NCBI GenBank assembly: GCA_964409355.1 | Contig: CAYPDC010000011.1 | Coordinates: 1-52,259 of the forward strand | Direction: 5' to 3' | Length of the DNA stretch: 52,259 nucleotides | From: PCC-10605 sp964409355 | GTDB taxonomy: Bacteria > Cyanobacteriota > Cyanobacteriia > Cyanobacteriales > Cyanobacteriaceae | Shown here: piece by piece, positions 7,376-16,316 of the stretch | How the letters are laid out: each line of letters begins with the position of its first letter | Position numbering within the stretch: the first letter of the stretch is position 1 | Notes under the pieces: model-generated | What the model saw: the letters and a program-made list of their open reading frames with translations, nothing else | Database searches by the model: none | Told to the model about the DNA's origin: nothing | Made by a program: the position numbers and the translations under genes

Positions 7376-9901
7376 ATGAAATTAGCCGAGCCCATTATCG
7401 AATACAATTTTACCTCTCAAGCATCGCCACAATGGGTAGAAGTATTAGTGGATTGCGTCTATGCCGAAGGATTATACACCTATAAAAATCAACCTGATAC
7501 CAGTATCAAAGCAGGAGACATAGTTAGTATTCCCTTTGGCAGTAGTATTGTCGGAGGAGTAGTAGTAAAAATTCTCTCTCAATTGCCTGAAAATCTCGAT
7601 GCTAGTCAGATTAAAGAAATTGATGATATTGTCAGTAGTGGTTTTTTCCCCCCTCATTATTGGCAATTACTCGAACTTACAGCTAATTATTATTTGACGG
7701 ATTTAATTAATGTAATCCGAGTTGCTTTACCTCCGAAACTATTGGGGCGATCGCAGCGTCGAGTGAGGTTATTGTCTCGTAATATACCAGAAAATCCCGA
7801 AGATTTTTGCAGTGTCAAAGAGTGGGAAGTAATTAAACTATTGCAAAAAAGCAAACAGGGGGATTATACCTATCGTTTTATCTGTCAAAAAATCAATAAT
7901 GGTAGAAAAGCTATTTCTCAACTGGTAAAAAAACAGTGGATAGAAACCTATTTACAACCCCCTAGTAAAGCCAAGCCTAAATTTACCAAAGTTGTCACTT
8001 TTTTAGGAGAAAATAGCGATTCCGAAAAATTAACCCCTAAACAAAGGGATGTGTTAAAAAATCTCAAACATCATGACGGGGAATTAGTTTTACAAGAATT
8101 ACTGAAAATCTGCGAATTAAATAGCGATTCAGTGGTGAAAAGTTTAGAAAGAAAGGGATATGTTGTTATCCAAGAGAGAGAAACTTTGCGTTTATTACAA
8201 GACTCAAATCCCCTCGAAGACAAACCAAAACTATTAACCCCCTCTCAAAGTCACGCCTTAGAATTAATCAACAGTTTGCACTCTTTTTCTACGGTATTAT
8301 TACACGGTGTCACAGGTTCAGGGAAAACAGAAGTCTATCTACAGGCGATCGCACCTATCTTAGCACAAAAAAAATCAGCATTAGTATTAGTGCCAGAAAT
8401 TGGCTTAACACCGCAGTTAACCGACAGATTTAGGGCAAGATTTAAAGGGAGAGTTTGTGTTTATCATAGCGCCTTAAGCGATGGAGAAAGATACGACACA
8501 TGGCGACAAATGTTAACAGGGGAAGCCCAAGTGGTAATTGGCACAAGGAGTGCAGTATTTGCCCCTTTACCGAATATTGGTATTATTATACTGGATGAAG
8601 AACACGACACCAGCTTTAAACAACATCAACCCATTCCCACCTACCACGCTGTGAAAGTAGCTCAATGGCGTGCAGAATTAGCAGATTGCCCCTTGATTTT
8701 GGGATCGGCTACCCCATCCCTCGAAACTTGGCAGAAAGCCTTTTCTGTCTTACCTAAACCCCATAGAATCAATAATATTAATGACTTCTTAGTTAACTTT
8801 TACCCTCACTATTATCTTTCCTTGCCCGATCGCATCTTAGAAAGACCACTTCCTCCAGTGGAAATCATCGATATGCGTCAAGAATTGCGTAAAGGTAATA
8901 GAAGTATATTTAGCGATCGCCTCAAATTAGCACTGCAAAACCTGAAACCAGAAGGGAAACAAGCTATTTTGTTTATCTCAAGGCGAGGACACAGTACATT
9001 TGTATCTTGTCGTAGCTGTGGCTATGTGATAGAGTGCCCCCATTGTGATGTGTCCCTATCATATCATTACAGCCATCACGGCGCAAGGGAATTATTGCGT
9101 TGTCACTATTGCAATCATGCGGAATTGCACCCAAAGCAATGCCCTCAGTGCTTTTCCCCCTATTTAAAGTTTTTTGGTACGGGGACGCAAAAAGTGGTTT
9201 TAGAAATGGAAAAAGAATTTCCCGATTTGAAGGTATTGCGATTCGATAGTGACACCACTAGCAGTAAAAATGCCCATCGCCGTATCTTAACGGAATTTGC
9301 CGAGGGAGAAGCAGATGTCTTGATTGGTACGCAGATGTTAACTAAAGGCATTGACTTAGCCAATGTCACCCTCGTTGGGGTGGTTTCTGCGGATGGTTTG
9401 CTGTTTCACTCGGATTATCGGGCATCGGAAAGGGCGTTTCAAACCTTAACCCAAGTGGCTGGAAGGGCAGGGCGCGGAGAAGATAGGGGTAAGGTTATCA
9501 TTCAAACCTACTCCCCCGAACATCCTGTTATCCATGCGGTGAAAAATCACGATTATTTAGCCTTTTGTAGTCGAGAATTGACGGAAAGAGAGGCTTTAAA
9601 CTACCCTCCCTATGGTAACTTAATTTTACTCCGTTTTAGTGGCTTAGACGGCGATAAAGTTCGAGATAGTGCAGATGCGATCGCTTCTTTGTGTGCTAAT
9701 TTATTACCCGATAAAGTGGAAATTTTAGGCCCTGCTCCTGCTAGTATAATGAGGGTAGCAAGACGTTATCGGTGGCAGATTCTTTTAAAAAGTGAGGGGG
9801 AATTTAGTTTAGAAATAAAACAAGAGTTAAACAATTTAAGACAATATTGTCATAATTCTGTGTCTTTAGTTATCGATCCTGATCCCTTGCGAATCGAATA
9901 A
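7376..9901 (+). CDS. priA: primosomal protein N' (replication restart helicase PriA)
   Basis: 3'-to-5' superfamily 2 DNA helicase that reloads the replisome at stalled forks. Over 841 residues: an N-terminal DNA-binding region, Walker A GVTGSGKTE (about 311-320), Walker B DEEH (about 405), the zinc-binding insert with CRSCGY, CPHC, CHYC and CPQC pairs (about 545-595), and a C-terminal helicase lobe ending with the usual SLVIDPDP. Full length for cyanobacteria. The ATG start has no strong ribosome site. It is divergent from the DUF2854 gene and converges on stpA with only 14 bases between. Confidence 0.95.
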   Translation: MKLAEPIIEYNFTSQASPQWVEVLVDCVYAEGLYTYKNQPDTSIKAGDIVSIPFGSSIVGGVVVKILSQLPENLDASQIKEIDDIVSSGFFPPHYWQLLELTANYYLTDLINVIRVALPPKLLGRSQRRVRLLSRNIPENPEDFCSVKEWEVIKLLQKSKQGDYTYRFICQKINNGRKAISQLVKKQWIETYLQPPSKAKPKFTKVVTFLGENSDSEKLTPKQRDVLKNLKHHDGELVLQELLKICELNSDSVVKSLERKGYVVIQERETLRLLQDSNPLEDKPKLLTPSQSHALELINSLHSFSTVLLHGVTGSGKTEVYLQAIAPILAQKKSALVLVPEIGLTPQLTDRFRARFKGRVCVYHSALSDGERYDTWRQMLTGEAQVVIGTRSAVFAPLPNIGIIILDEEHDTSFKQHQPIPTYHAVKVAQWRAELADCPLILGSATPSLETWQKAFSVLPKPHRINNINDFLVNFYPHYYLSLPDRILERPLPPVEIIDMRQELRKGNRSIFSDRLKLALQNLKPEGKQAILFISRRGHSTFVSCRSCGYVIECPHCDVSLSYHYSHHGARELLRCHYCNHAELHPKQCPQCFSPYLKFFGTGTQKVVLEMEKEFPDLKVLRFDSDTTSSKNAHRRILTEFAEGEADVLIGTQMLTKGIDLANVTLVGVVSADGLLFHSDYRASERAFQTLTQVAGRAGRGEDRGKVIIQTYSPEHPVIHAVKNHDYLAFCSRELTEREALNYPPYGNLILLRFSGLDGDKVRDSADAIASLCANLLPDKVEILGPAPASIMRVARRYRWQILLKSEGEFSLEIKQELNNLRQYCHNSVSLVIDPDPLRIE

Positions 9902-9915
9902 AAGTTTTAATTGAT

Positions 9916-11178
9916 TTAAAAAGTCACTATTTTTTGAAAAAATTGACAATATTGTCGATGCCCTTCAGGAAAAACAAAGTTAACATTGAGTGGCTCATAG
10001 GGATCATCTGGATGGGCGATACCTTCTGTCACCATTAAATCACCGTTAATATTTTCTACCTTAATGGGTTTACGGTTTTTCACTTCTCCCCCCGAACTAT
10101 CTACATAAACAATTATATTGTCACTATTAAACGCCTTACCTATATCTTGAATTAATTGTAAAAAGTTGCGATCGCTCCCCCCTCTTTTGATGATTTTTTT
10201 GCCATTTTCCCAAGACACCTGACTATTAACAGTATCTCCAACGCCCATTATTAAAGGCATGGATTCAGGAGAAAAATTATCAACCACTAAATTAACTAAC
10301 TGTTGATGATCATGGGGGGCTTGTTGAGGCATAAAATCTTTACCGAGGGGATATTTCCCCGTGTGTAGATAATAATAGTGATTGAGAATATATAACACCC
10401 CTGCTTCCTTCACTGCACCCTTAAGCATAAATTGAAAATCCGTTGTGCCTGAGTCGTTTTCTGAGGCTTCTCCCATGATTTCTTCTCCCCCCTCATCTCG
10501 TCCTAAATTAGGGGCTAAATGAAGAAAGAATGAACCTTTCAAGCCGTTTTTGATAGCCTTGTCTAGTAACTCATCCATTAATGACTTTACCTCTTTTTGT
10601 AGATTGAGATAGAGATGAGGATGATCTGCCAATAAAGGGAAAAAAGTATTAAGGTTAATAGTAGGGGAAACTTGATTAACTAAAATGACTGCCTCTAATG
10701 CCTCATTAACGGTTTTTTGACTTAAAAATGATGCTTGATTTCGACAAAAATCTCTTAATTTCTCCTCGAAAATTTGAGGAATTGCCGATAAAAACTCTAA
10801 TTCTTCGGGTTTTACCCCCGGATAGCTAATATTACCGTAATTATCTTGCCATTGCACTCCCCCTCCTGCTAAACCAGATAAATAGTAACCTTCTTCTTTG
10901 ACAATATTCGGATCTGGGGAGGCTTTTTCAATGATATGATTAACACCAAATTTACCAATATGCTCACCGTTGGTTAAGACATAGAAATGATTGTGTAACT
11001 TACGGGCAGCTTTGACATAGTTAAAATCAATGATTCGATGGAGGGGATTTTTCACTAACCCCATACAAACTCCATCCAAGTCTTGAATGATTAGTTTATT
11101 TTCTGTACTAATTAATTTTTTAACACATAAATCATGATTTAAAGATAAAGAAAGTTGATGGAGATTAGAATAACTCAT
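9916..11178 (-). CDS. stpA: glucosylglycerol-3-phosphate phosphatase (StpA)
   Basis: Removes phosphate from glucosylglycerol-3-phosphate, the last step in making the osmolyte glucosylglycerol. 420 residues, close to the Synechocystis StpA length. It contains the HAD-like IIQDLDGVCMGLV segment (about 30-42) and the conserved stretches FYVLTNGEHIGKFGVNHI and GYYLSGLAGGGVQWQD. The partner synthase (ggpS) is not in the window. Presence of this gene implies a salt-acclimating strain using glucosylglycerol. It ends next to priA and lies 9 bases after the A-type carrier gene, so the two may be co-transcribed. Confidence 0.9.
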   Translation of the reverse strand: MSYSNLHQLSLSLNHDLCVKKLISTENKLIIQDLDGVCMGLVKNPLHRIIDFNYVKAARKLHNHFYVLTNGEHIGKFGVNHIIEKASPDPNIVKEEGYYLSGLAGGGVQWQDNYGNISYPGVKPEELEFLSAIPQIFEEKLRDFCRNQASFLSQKTVNEALEAVILVNQVSPTINLNTFFPLLADHPHLYLNLQKEVKSLMDELLDKAIKNGLKGSFFLHLAPNLGRDEGGEEIMGEASENDSGTTDFQFMLKGAVKEAGVLYILNHYYYLHTGKYPLGKDFMPQQAPHDHQQLVNLVVDNFSPESMPLIMGVGDTVNSQVSWENGKKIIKRGGSDRNFLQLIQDIGKAFNSDNIIVYVDSSGGEVKNRKPIKVENINGDLMVTEGIAHPDDPYEPLNVNFVFPEGHRQYCQFFQKIVTF

Positions 11179-11187
11179 GGGATAATA

Positions 11188-11520
11188 TTATGATTCTAGG
11201 TCAAAAGATAATCCACAACTGCAATGGTGGGCAATGTTGGGATTTTTAAATTGGAATGCTCCTCCCATTAAATCTTCTAAATAGTCAATCGTCAAATTTT
11301 CTACCCTCGCATAAATTTCTGAGTTAGCTACTATCACCATCCCTGAATCATGGTTAAAGGTTAAATCATTTTCCTTTGCTTCTTTCGCAAATTCCAGATG
11401 ATAGGTATATTCTAAACATCCGCCTTTATTGATACCAACTCGGATTTTTTCACACTCTGGATATTGATATTTTTGGATTCTTTTTAATTCGGCGATCGCC
11501 CTTTTGCTAATATTGATCAT
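11188..11520 (-). CDS. A-type iron-sulfur cluster carrier (IscA/SufA family)
   Basis: 110 residues with the three cysteines of A-type carriers: C35 in NKGGCLEYTY and C100/C102 in HHCSCGLSF. These proteins hold iron or Fe-S clusters and pass them to apo-enzymes. The sequence between is more divergent than in canonical SufA, so the exact subfamily (IscA or SufA) is open. It is just upstream of stpA on the same strand. Confidence 0.88.
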   Translation of the reverse strand: MINISKRAIAELKRIQKYQYPECEKIRVGINKGGCLEYTYHLEFAKEAKENDLTFNHDSGMVIVANSEIYARVENLTIDYLEDLMGGAFQFKNPNIAHHCSCGLSFDLES

Positions 11521-11600
11521 GATTAAGTAAGTAATGAGTGGGGAGTAAGGAGTAGGGAGTAGGGAGACTTGATTAATTATTCATTATTCATTGTTAACTG

Positions 11601-12017
11601 TTAATTCCTTGCATAATCGTCTTGGAAACGAATAATATCATCTTCCCCTAAATATTCGCCATTCTGTACCTCGATAATAACTAATTTAATTACACCCGGA
11701 TTTTCTAAACGATGCTTAGTACATTGAGGTACATAAGTAGATTGATTTGCCGCTAATATCTTTTCTTCCTCTCCACACACTACTTTAGCAGTCCCCGACA
11801 CAACGATCCAGTGTTCACTGCGATGGTGGTGCATTTGTAAACTTAAACGATGCCCCGGATTAACTTCTATACGTTTAATTTTATAGCCAAATCCCTCTTC
11901 TAGGGTGGTAAAACTTCCCCAAGGGCGCGTTTCTGTCACTTGTATTTCTGATTTGTGAGGATGGGAAGTGGTTGATTTGATTTCCGGTGTTTTGGTTTGA
12001 ATATCTGTTTTTGCCAT
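11601..12017 (-). CDS. cupin protein of the phosphomannose isomerase type II C-terminal kind
   Basis: A single cupin domain: ETRPWGSF, then HRLSLQMHHHRSEHWIVVSG, giving the metal-binding His cluster and Glu, and a later CTKHRLENPG. This matches the C-terminal cupin of mannose-1-phosphate guanylyltransferase/phosphomannose isomerase. Stand-alone versions occur in cyanobacteria and may act as mannose-6-phosphate isomerases. The frame is open further upstream, with an ATG at 12071 and a TTG at 12077. The start at 12017 (MAKTDIQTK) is chosen because the upstream peptide has no family similarity; no ribosome site decides it. Followed by the A-type carrier gene. Confidence 0.75.
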   Translation of the reverse strand: MAKTDIQTKTPEIKSTTSHPHKSEIQVTETRPWGSFTTLEEGFGYKIKRIEVNPGHRLSLQMHHHRSEHWIVVSGTAKVVCGEEEKILAANQSTYVPQCTKHRLENPGVIKLVIIEVQNGEYLGEDDIIRFQDDYARN

Positions 12018-12177
12018 AAAAATATTGCTACTAATTTGGATTTTATTGCCGTCATCATAGCAATTAATCATGAACAATGTACAATGAACAGTTAAGGGGT
12101 TTCAGGTTTCAGGTTTTCGAAAATTTCTTTCATTCTTAACTGATGTTACGCAAAAAGATAATTAATTGTCGATGGGA

Positions 12178-12294
12178 GGTAGCAGGTAGCAGGTAGCAGG
12201 TTAAAAGCATCTGGTAAAAATACAGGCATCTTGCCTGTTCTACGGTGGTAAAATCATAAATATGGTCGAAGTCTAATATTATCAGGATTTTAAC
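12178..12294. repeat. short tandem GGTAGCA repeat and CAGGCATCTTGCCTG hairpin
   Basis: About 3.5 copies of the heptamer GGTAGCA (near 12178-12200) precede a hairpin ACAGGCA/TGCCTGT near 12222. A hairpin with the same arms lies near 4078. These are simple dispersed repeats in an intergenic gap; no function is suggested. Confidence 0.5.
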
Positions 12295-12570
12295 ATGAGT
12301 ACAGTAACAGACAATGATTTAAAAGAGTTAAGGGATTTAATTAACTCTAAATTCGAGTCAATCAATGAAAAAATAGAAAGTAAATTTGAGAGGGTATTTG
12401 AGGAGTTTACAGTCGTTAAAGTTGAGATAGCTACTCTTAAAGAAGGGCAAAACGGATTAAGCAAAAGACTAGATAACCTTGAGTTTATCGCTCGGAGTGT
12501 TATTTATGGGATCTTGGTTGCCTTACTTCTTGGATTAGCAAAAATACTTTACCCTAACCTACTCACTTAA
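12295..12570 (+). CDS. small coiled-coil protein with C-terminal membrane anchor
   Basis: 91 residues. Residues 5-60 have heptad character (LKELRDLINSKFESINEKI and similar), followed by one membrane helix (about 67-85, SVIYGILVALLLGLAKIL). The gene is ATG-initiated. Proteins of this plan are frequent in cyanobacteria, but no function is known to me. It resembles in architecture, not in sequence, the protein at 30209-30577. Confidence 0.65.
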   Translation: MSTVTDNDLKELRDLINSKFESINEKIESKFERVFEEFTVVKVEIATLKEGQNGLSKRLDNLEFIARSVIYGILVALLLGLAKILYPNLLT

Positions 12571-12678
12571 TTTTCCCAAAAAGACTCACACAAAAATGCT
12601 GTAGTTTACAATTTTTAAAATTTTGTGTTAAATTGTTAAGAAATGTAAATAATTAGAGTAGGTAAAAATTTATACACC

Positions 12679-13350
12679 ATGGCAAATCAAAATCATTTAG
12701 ATTTAATCAGGAATACAGAAAATTGGAATCAGTGGCGTTTACAGAATCCTTCTCTCATCCCTAATTTGAGTAATGAAGACTTAAGAGGTTATAATTTAGC
12801 AGGTGTCAATCTTGCAGATGCTAACTTAAAAGGGGCAAATTTACAGGGTTGTAATTTAACCGATGCCGATTTGACAAAAACTAATTTACGTCAGACTAAC
12901 CTCAAAGAAACTAATATTAGAAGAGCAAATTGTTATAAGACTGATTTTAGCTTTGCTAATTTGGAAAAAGCCTATTTATCTGAAGCAGACTTGAGTATGG
13001 CTAATATGGAAAGTGTTAATTGTCAATATGCTGACTTGACTGAGGCTTATTTAATTAAGGCGAATGTGGAAAATGGCAATTTCAGTTATGCTAACCTTCA
13101 AGGTGCTACTTTGATGGAAGCTAATTTATTGGGATGTCGTTTTATTGCCGCTAATCTACGGGAAGCTAATTTAGAAGGGGTAATAGCTACCCACGCTGAT
13201 TTTCGCAGTGCGAATTTGATTGGTGTTTCTTTTGATGATTGCCATATTGATAATACTACTAAATTTGATTCTCTCTCATTCTCTAATTCCTCTTTTTTCG
13301 GGGGAAACAATATAATTAGAGGTGAATCTCGTCATCTTGCTTTCCGTTAA
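12679..13350 (+). CDS. pentapeptide-repeat protein
   Basis: 223 residues, with about 25 consecutive A(D/N)LXX-type pentapeptides from about residue 31 to 185 (LAGVNLADANLKGANLQGCN and onward). Such repeats fold as a right-handed quadrilateral beta-helix. No membrane segment, signal peptide or extra domain is seen. Pentapeptide proteins are abundant in cyanobacteria and mostly of unknown role. It converges on the ECF ATPase gene with 7 bases between. Confidence 0.88.
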   Translation: MANQNHLDLIRNTENWNQWRLQNPSLIPNLSNEDLRGYNLAGVNLADANLKGANLQGCNLTDADLTKTNLRQTNLKETNIRRANCYKTDFSFANLEKAYLSEADLSMANMESVNCQYADLTEAYLIKANVENGNFSYANLQGATLMEANLLGCRFIAANLREANLEGVIATHADFRSANLIGVSFDDCHIDNTTKFDSLSFSNSSFFGGNNIIRGESRHLAFR

Positions 13351-13357
13351 TTTATTT

Positions 13358-14071
13358 TTACCTACTCAGTGAGGGAGGGATTTCTAAGTTATTCTCTCCC
13401 ATTAGTGTCTTGTCGCTCATAATTTTTTCAGGCATACCATCAGCGACAATCTTTCCTTGATTCATGACTATAACTCGATCGCACACTTCTAATATTAACT
13501 CTAAATCGTGGGCGGAGACTAAAATTGTTTCTGGAGAAGACTGTAAAAAGTTAATTAATTTTCGCCTCGCTTTTAAATCTAAATTAGCACTGGGTTCGTC
13601 ATATAATATTATTTTGGGTTGCATGATCAAAACAGATGCGATGGCAACCATACATTTTTCTCCCCCCGATAACTGATAAGGAATTCTATCGGTTAAATGC
13701 TTTACCCCAACCGCCTCAATGACTTGATTAAATCTTTGCTCAATTTCTGAGGGGGATAAACCTAAATTTTCCGCACCGAATATAATATCATCTTTAACGG
13801 TAGGGCAAAATAATTGATCATCTGGGTTTTGAAACACTAAACCGATTTCAGGGTGGAATTTTCCTGCTATAATGGGGCGATCGAATAATGTTATTTCCCC
13901 TTGATTAATTTTTAAAATACCACAAATGGAGAGAAAAAGGGTTGTTTTACCAGCACCATTTGCCCCAACTATTCCTACCTTTTCCTTATTATTAATAGTT
14001 AAACATAAATTCTTAAAAACTGTCTGTTTATTATAACCAAAATAAATACACTTAATTTCTATTGCCTTCAT
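13358..14071 (-). CDS. energy-coupling-factor type ABC transporter ATPase (CbiO/EcfA-like)
   Basis: ATP-binding subunit with Walker A GANGAGKTT, Q-loop VFQNPDDQLF, signature LSGGEK, Walker B IILYDEP and a switch His in VSAHD. The VFQNPDDQ form of the Q-loop is typical of ECF importers for Co/Ni or vitamins. The frame extends upstream to a TTG at 14122, but the ATG at 14071 begins right at the domain (MKAIEIKCIYFGY). No membrane (EcfT) or substrate-binding (EcfS/CbiM) partner is adjacent, so the substrate is unknown. Confidence 0.85.
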   Translation of the reverse strand: MKAIEIKCIYFGYNKQTVFKNLCLTINNKEKVGIVGANGAGKTTLFLSICGILKINQGEITLFDRPIIAGKFHPEIGLVFQNPDDQLFCPTVKDDIIFGAENLGLSPSEIEQRFNQVIEAVGVKHLTDRIPYQLSGGEKCMVAIASVLIMQPKIILYDEPSANLDLKARRKLINFLQSSPETILVSAHDLELILEVCDRVIVMNQGKIVADGMPEKIMSDKTLMGENNLEIPPSLSR

Positions 14072-14171
14072 TAATTTGCTTGAAATACTATAATCCGAAC
14101 TCAGGATTTTGGGAGTTGTCAAATGACAGACTAAGAAATAACATACTCAAAGTCATCAAGGGAAAATTTTG

Positions 14172-14203
14172 CCCTAAAAACTTGCAGGTGGGCATTACCC
14201 ACC
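14172..14203 (-). terminator. rho-independent-type terminator after urtA
   Basis: Read on the minus strand just after the urtA stop: GGTGGG, loop, CCCACC (6-bp stem, 14187-14203), then AAGTTTTTAGGG. A stem followed by a T-run directly downstream of the gene fits an intrinsic terminator, and separates urtA from the ECF ATPase gene. Confidence 0.65.
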
Positions 14204-14216
14204 CGATTAATCCCTA

Positions 14217-15512
14217 TTAGCTCATTTTATATTTACCACCTTTAGCCGGATCTGTCCAGTCACACCCATAGCCTTTCGTCTCTGCTACAAATTGATTCCA
14301 TGGAATAGGATCAACGGGGGCATCGGTGGCAAAAACAATGTCAAATAAACCGTCGTCTCTTACCTGTCCAATTCTGACGGTTTTCGAGATATGATGGTTA
14401 GGTTGCATGGTGACGAGTCCTTCCGGAGCTTGTAATTGTTGACTGATCGCAGCACTTCTTACTGGTTCTAAGTCTGTAGTTCCTGCCGCTTCAGCCGCCT
14501 GTTTCCAGAGATAAACCATGATATAAGCAGCTTCCATGGGATCATTTGTTACTCTATCTTGCCCATATTTAGCACGGAATGCCTCGACAAATTTAGTATT
14601 TTCTGGACTTTCTACGGTTTGAAAATAGTTCCAAGCGGCATAATGTCCTTTCAAATATTCTACCCCAATTTGTTTTACTTCTTCTTCGGCGATACTCACT
14701 GACATGACAGGGTATTTATCAGGGGTTAAACCAGCAGCTTGAATTTGTTTGAAGAAAGCGACGTTACTATCTCCGTTTAAACTGTTGAAGATTACTCCGC
14801 CGTTGGGTAAAGCGGCTTTAATTTTGCTGATAATGGGAGTAACTTCGGTGTTGCCCAAAGGAAGATAGTCTTCTCCAACCACTGTGCCTCCTTTGGCTTC
14901 TAGTTGAGCTTTGATAATGGTATTTGCAGTTCTAGGAAATACATAATCAGAACCAACGAGGAAAAATTCTTTCCCTTTGTTTTCTAGTAACCAATCTACA
15001 GCCGGTTCAATTTGTTGATTAGGAGCCGCACCAGTGTAGAATATGTTTTTAGAGCATTCTTGCCCTTCATATTGAACGGGATACCATAACATATGGTTTT
15101 TTGATTCAAACACGGGTAAAACTGCTTTACGACTGGCAGAAGTCCAACATCCAAAGACGGTGGCAACCCCATCTTGATCGATCAGTTTAGTAGCTTTTTC
15201 TGCAAATGTGGGCCAATCCGATGCACCATCTTCCACGATCGCCTCTATTTGTTTCCCTAAAACACCTCCAGCGGCGTTAATTTCTTCGATGGCAAGTTGT
15301 TCGGCTTCTACTACAGAGGTTTCACTAATAGCCATAGTACCACTAAGGGAGTGTAAAATTCCCACTTTGATGGCATCATCGCCACCATTAGCAGGAGTTT
15401 CCGTAGCTGTCTCATCGGCAGGAGGTGTGCCACCACAGGCTTTCAAGAGTAAACTTGTTCCTAATGTAGCTGATCCGTAAAGGAGAAATTTTCTTCTACC
15501 TACTCTTGACAT
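14217..15512 (-). CDS. urtA: urea ABC transporter substrate-binding lipoprotein (UrtA)
   Basis: 431 residues. N-terminal twin arginine (R6-R7 in SRVGRRKFLL) and a lipobox with C26 (LLLKAC) point to Tat export and lipid anchoring in the periplasm. The mature part is a type I periplasmic binding fold of the amide/urea family: VGILHSLSGTMAISE, FGCWTSASRKAVLP, MLWYPVQYEGQE and FNSLNGDSNVAFFKQ match UrtA. The other transporter genes (urtBCDE) are not next to it. Urea uptake in cyanobacteria is usually nitrogen-controlled by NtcA; I saw no clear NtcA site. Confidence 0.92.
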   Translation of the reverse strand: MSRVGRRKFLLYGSATLGTSLLLKACGGTPPADETATETPANGGDDAIKVGILHSLSGTMAISETSVVEAEQLAIEEINAAGGVLGKQIEAIVEDGASDWPTFAEKATKLIDQDGVATVFGCWTSASRKAVLPVFESKNHMLWYPVQYEGQECSKNIFYTGAAPNQQIEPAVDWLLENKGKEFFLVGSDYVFPRTANTIIKAQLEAKGGTVVGEDYLPLGNTEVTPIISKIKAALPNGGVIFNSLNGDSNVAFFKQIQAAGLTPDKYPVMSVSIAEEEVKQIGVEYLKGHYAAWNYFQTVESPENTKFVEAFRAKYGQDRVTNDPMEAAYIMVYLWKQAAEAAGTTDLEPVRSAAISQQLQAPEGLVTMQPNHHISKTVRIGQVRDDGLFDIVFATDAPVDPIPWNQFVAETKGYGCDWTDPAKGGKYKMS

Positions 15513-15615
15513 AGTATTATTTTTTACTAATTATCTTGTTTTAGACTAATTAATAGTAAAGATAAGGTTAAGTAAATTTTGTATTTTAGAATACATTTTA
15601 AGTGAGGGGCGATCG

Positions 15616-16233
15616 GTGAAGGGAAAATTAATTTTTTTGACGGTAATGTTGATTGCTTTAACAGGAGTCAGTTTGCTATGGATGGGAGGTATTAACCCAG
15701 AGATTTTGCGAGATGGTGTCACGAAATTAGGTATTTTTGCCCCCATTATCTATATTTTTCTTTATAGTATTGGTACAATTTTACTTTTTCCCTCTACCCC
15801 TTTAAATGTCAGTGGTGGTTTGATTTTTGGTTTTACTTGGGGTTTATTTTGGACTGCGATCGCAGCTATTTTTGCCGCTATAATTAGTTTCATCTATGCC
15901 AGATATTTGGGGCAACATTGGGTGAGACAAAGATTCAGCAATTACTTACACACCCTTGACGGAGAAATTAACAAGGGAGGTATGTGGTATATTTTCGCTA
16001 TTCGTCTCCTACCTTTAATTCCCTATGGTATCGTTAACTATGGTGCGGGTTTAACTTCCGTGACGGGGAGAGATTATCTTTTCGGTACGATTTTGGGTAC
16101 AATACCCGGTATATTGCCTTTTGTGATGATGGGAGCTGGTTTAGCAGAAGGTGATATTTTCCCTGTTACTATTGCTTTGAGTTTAGCTGGTTTATTATTG
16201 ATGGGGGCGACTTGGTTGAAAAATCGGAAATAA
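15616..16233 (+). CDS. TVP38/TMEM64 (VTT/DedA-like) membrane protein
   Basis: 205 residues with about five hydrophobic segments. The VTT core is visible: FPSTPLNVSGGLIFG (a re-entrant loop with proline and glycine), then FAIRLLPLIPYGIVNYGAG and GTILGTIPGILPF. The family is linked to lipid scrambling or transport, but the substrate here is unknown. The start is a GTG, with GAGGGG upstream as a possible ribosome site. It is divergent from urtA. Confidence 0.85.
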   Translation: MKGKLIFLTVMLIALTGVSLLWMGGINPEILRDGVTKLGIFAPIIYIFLYSIGTILLFPSTPLNVSGGLIFGFTWGLFWTAIAAIFAAIISFIYARYLGQHWVRQRFSNYLHTLDGEINKGGMWYIFAIRLLPLIPYGIVNYGAGLTSVTGRDYLFGTILGTIPGILPFVMMGAGLAEGDIFPVTIALSLAGLLLMGATWLKNRK

Positions 16234-16316
16234 TCGACAATTTTGGAGTATTTTCCCCCCTTGTCCCCCCTTCTCGTCTTCATTATTTTTTTTATACGGT
16301 TCAGTTTTAGTTACTA

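Noticed and set aside
15208..15480. 90-codon frame opposite urtA
   Set aside because: Antisense shadow of the urtA coding sequence with no ribosome site or family match.
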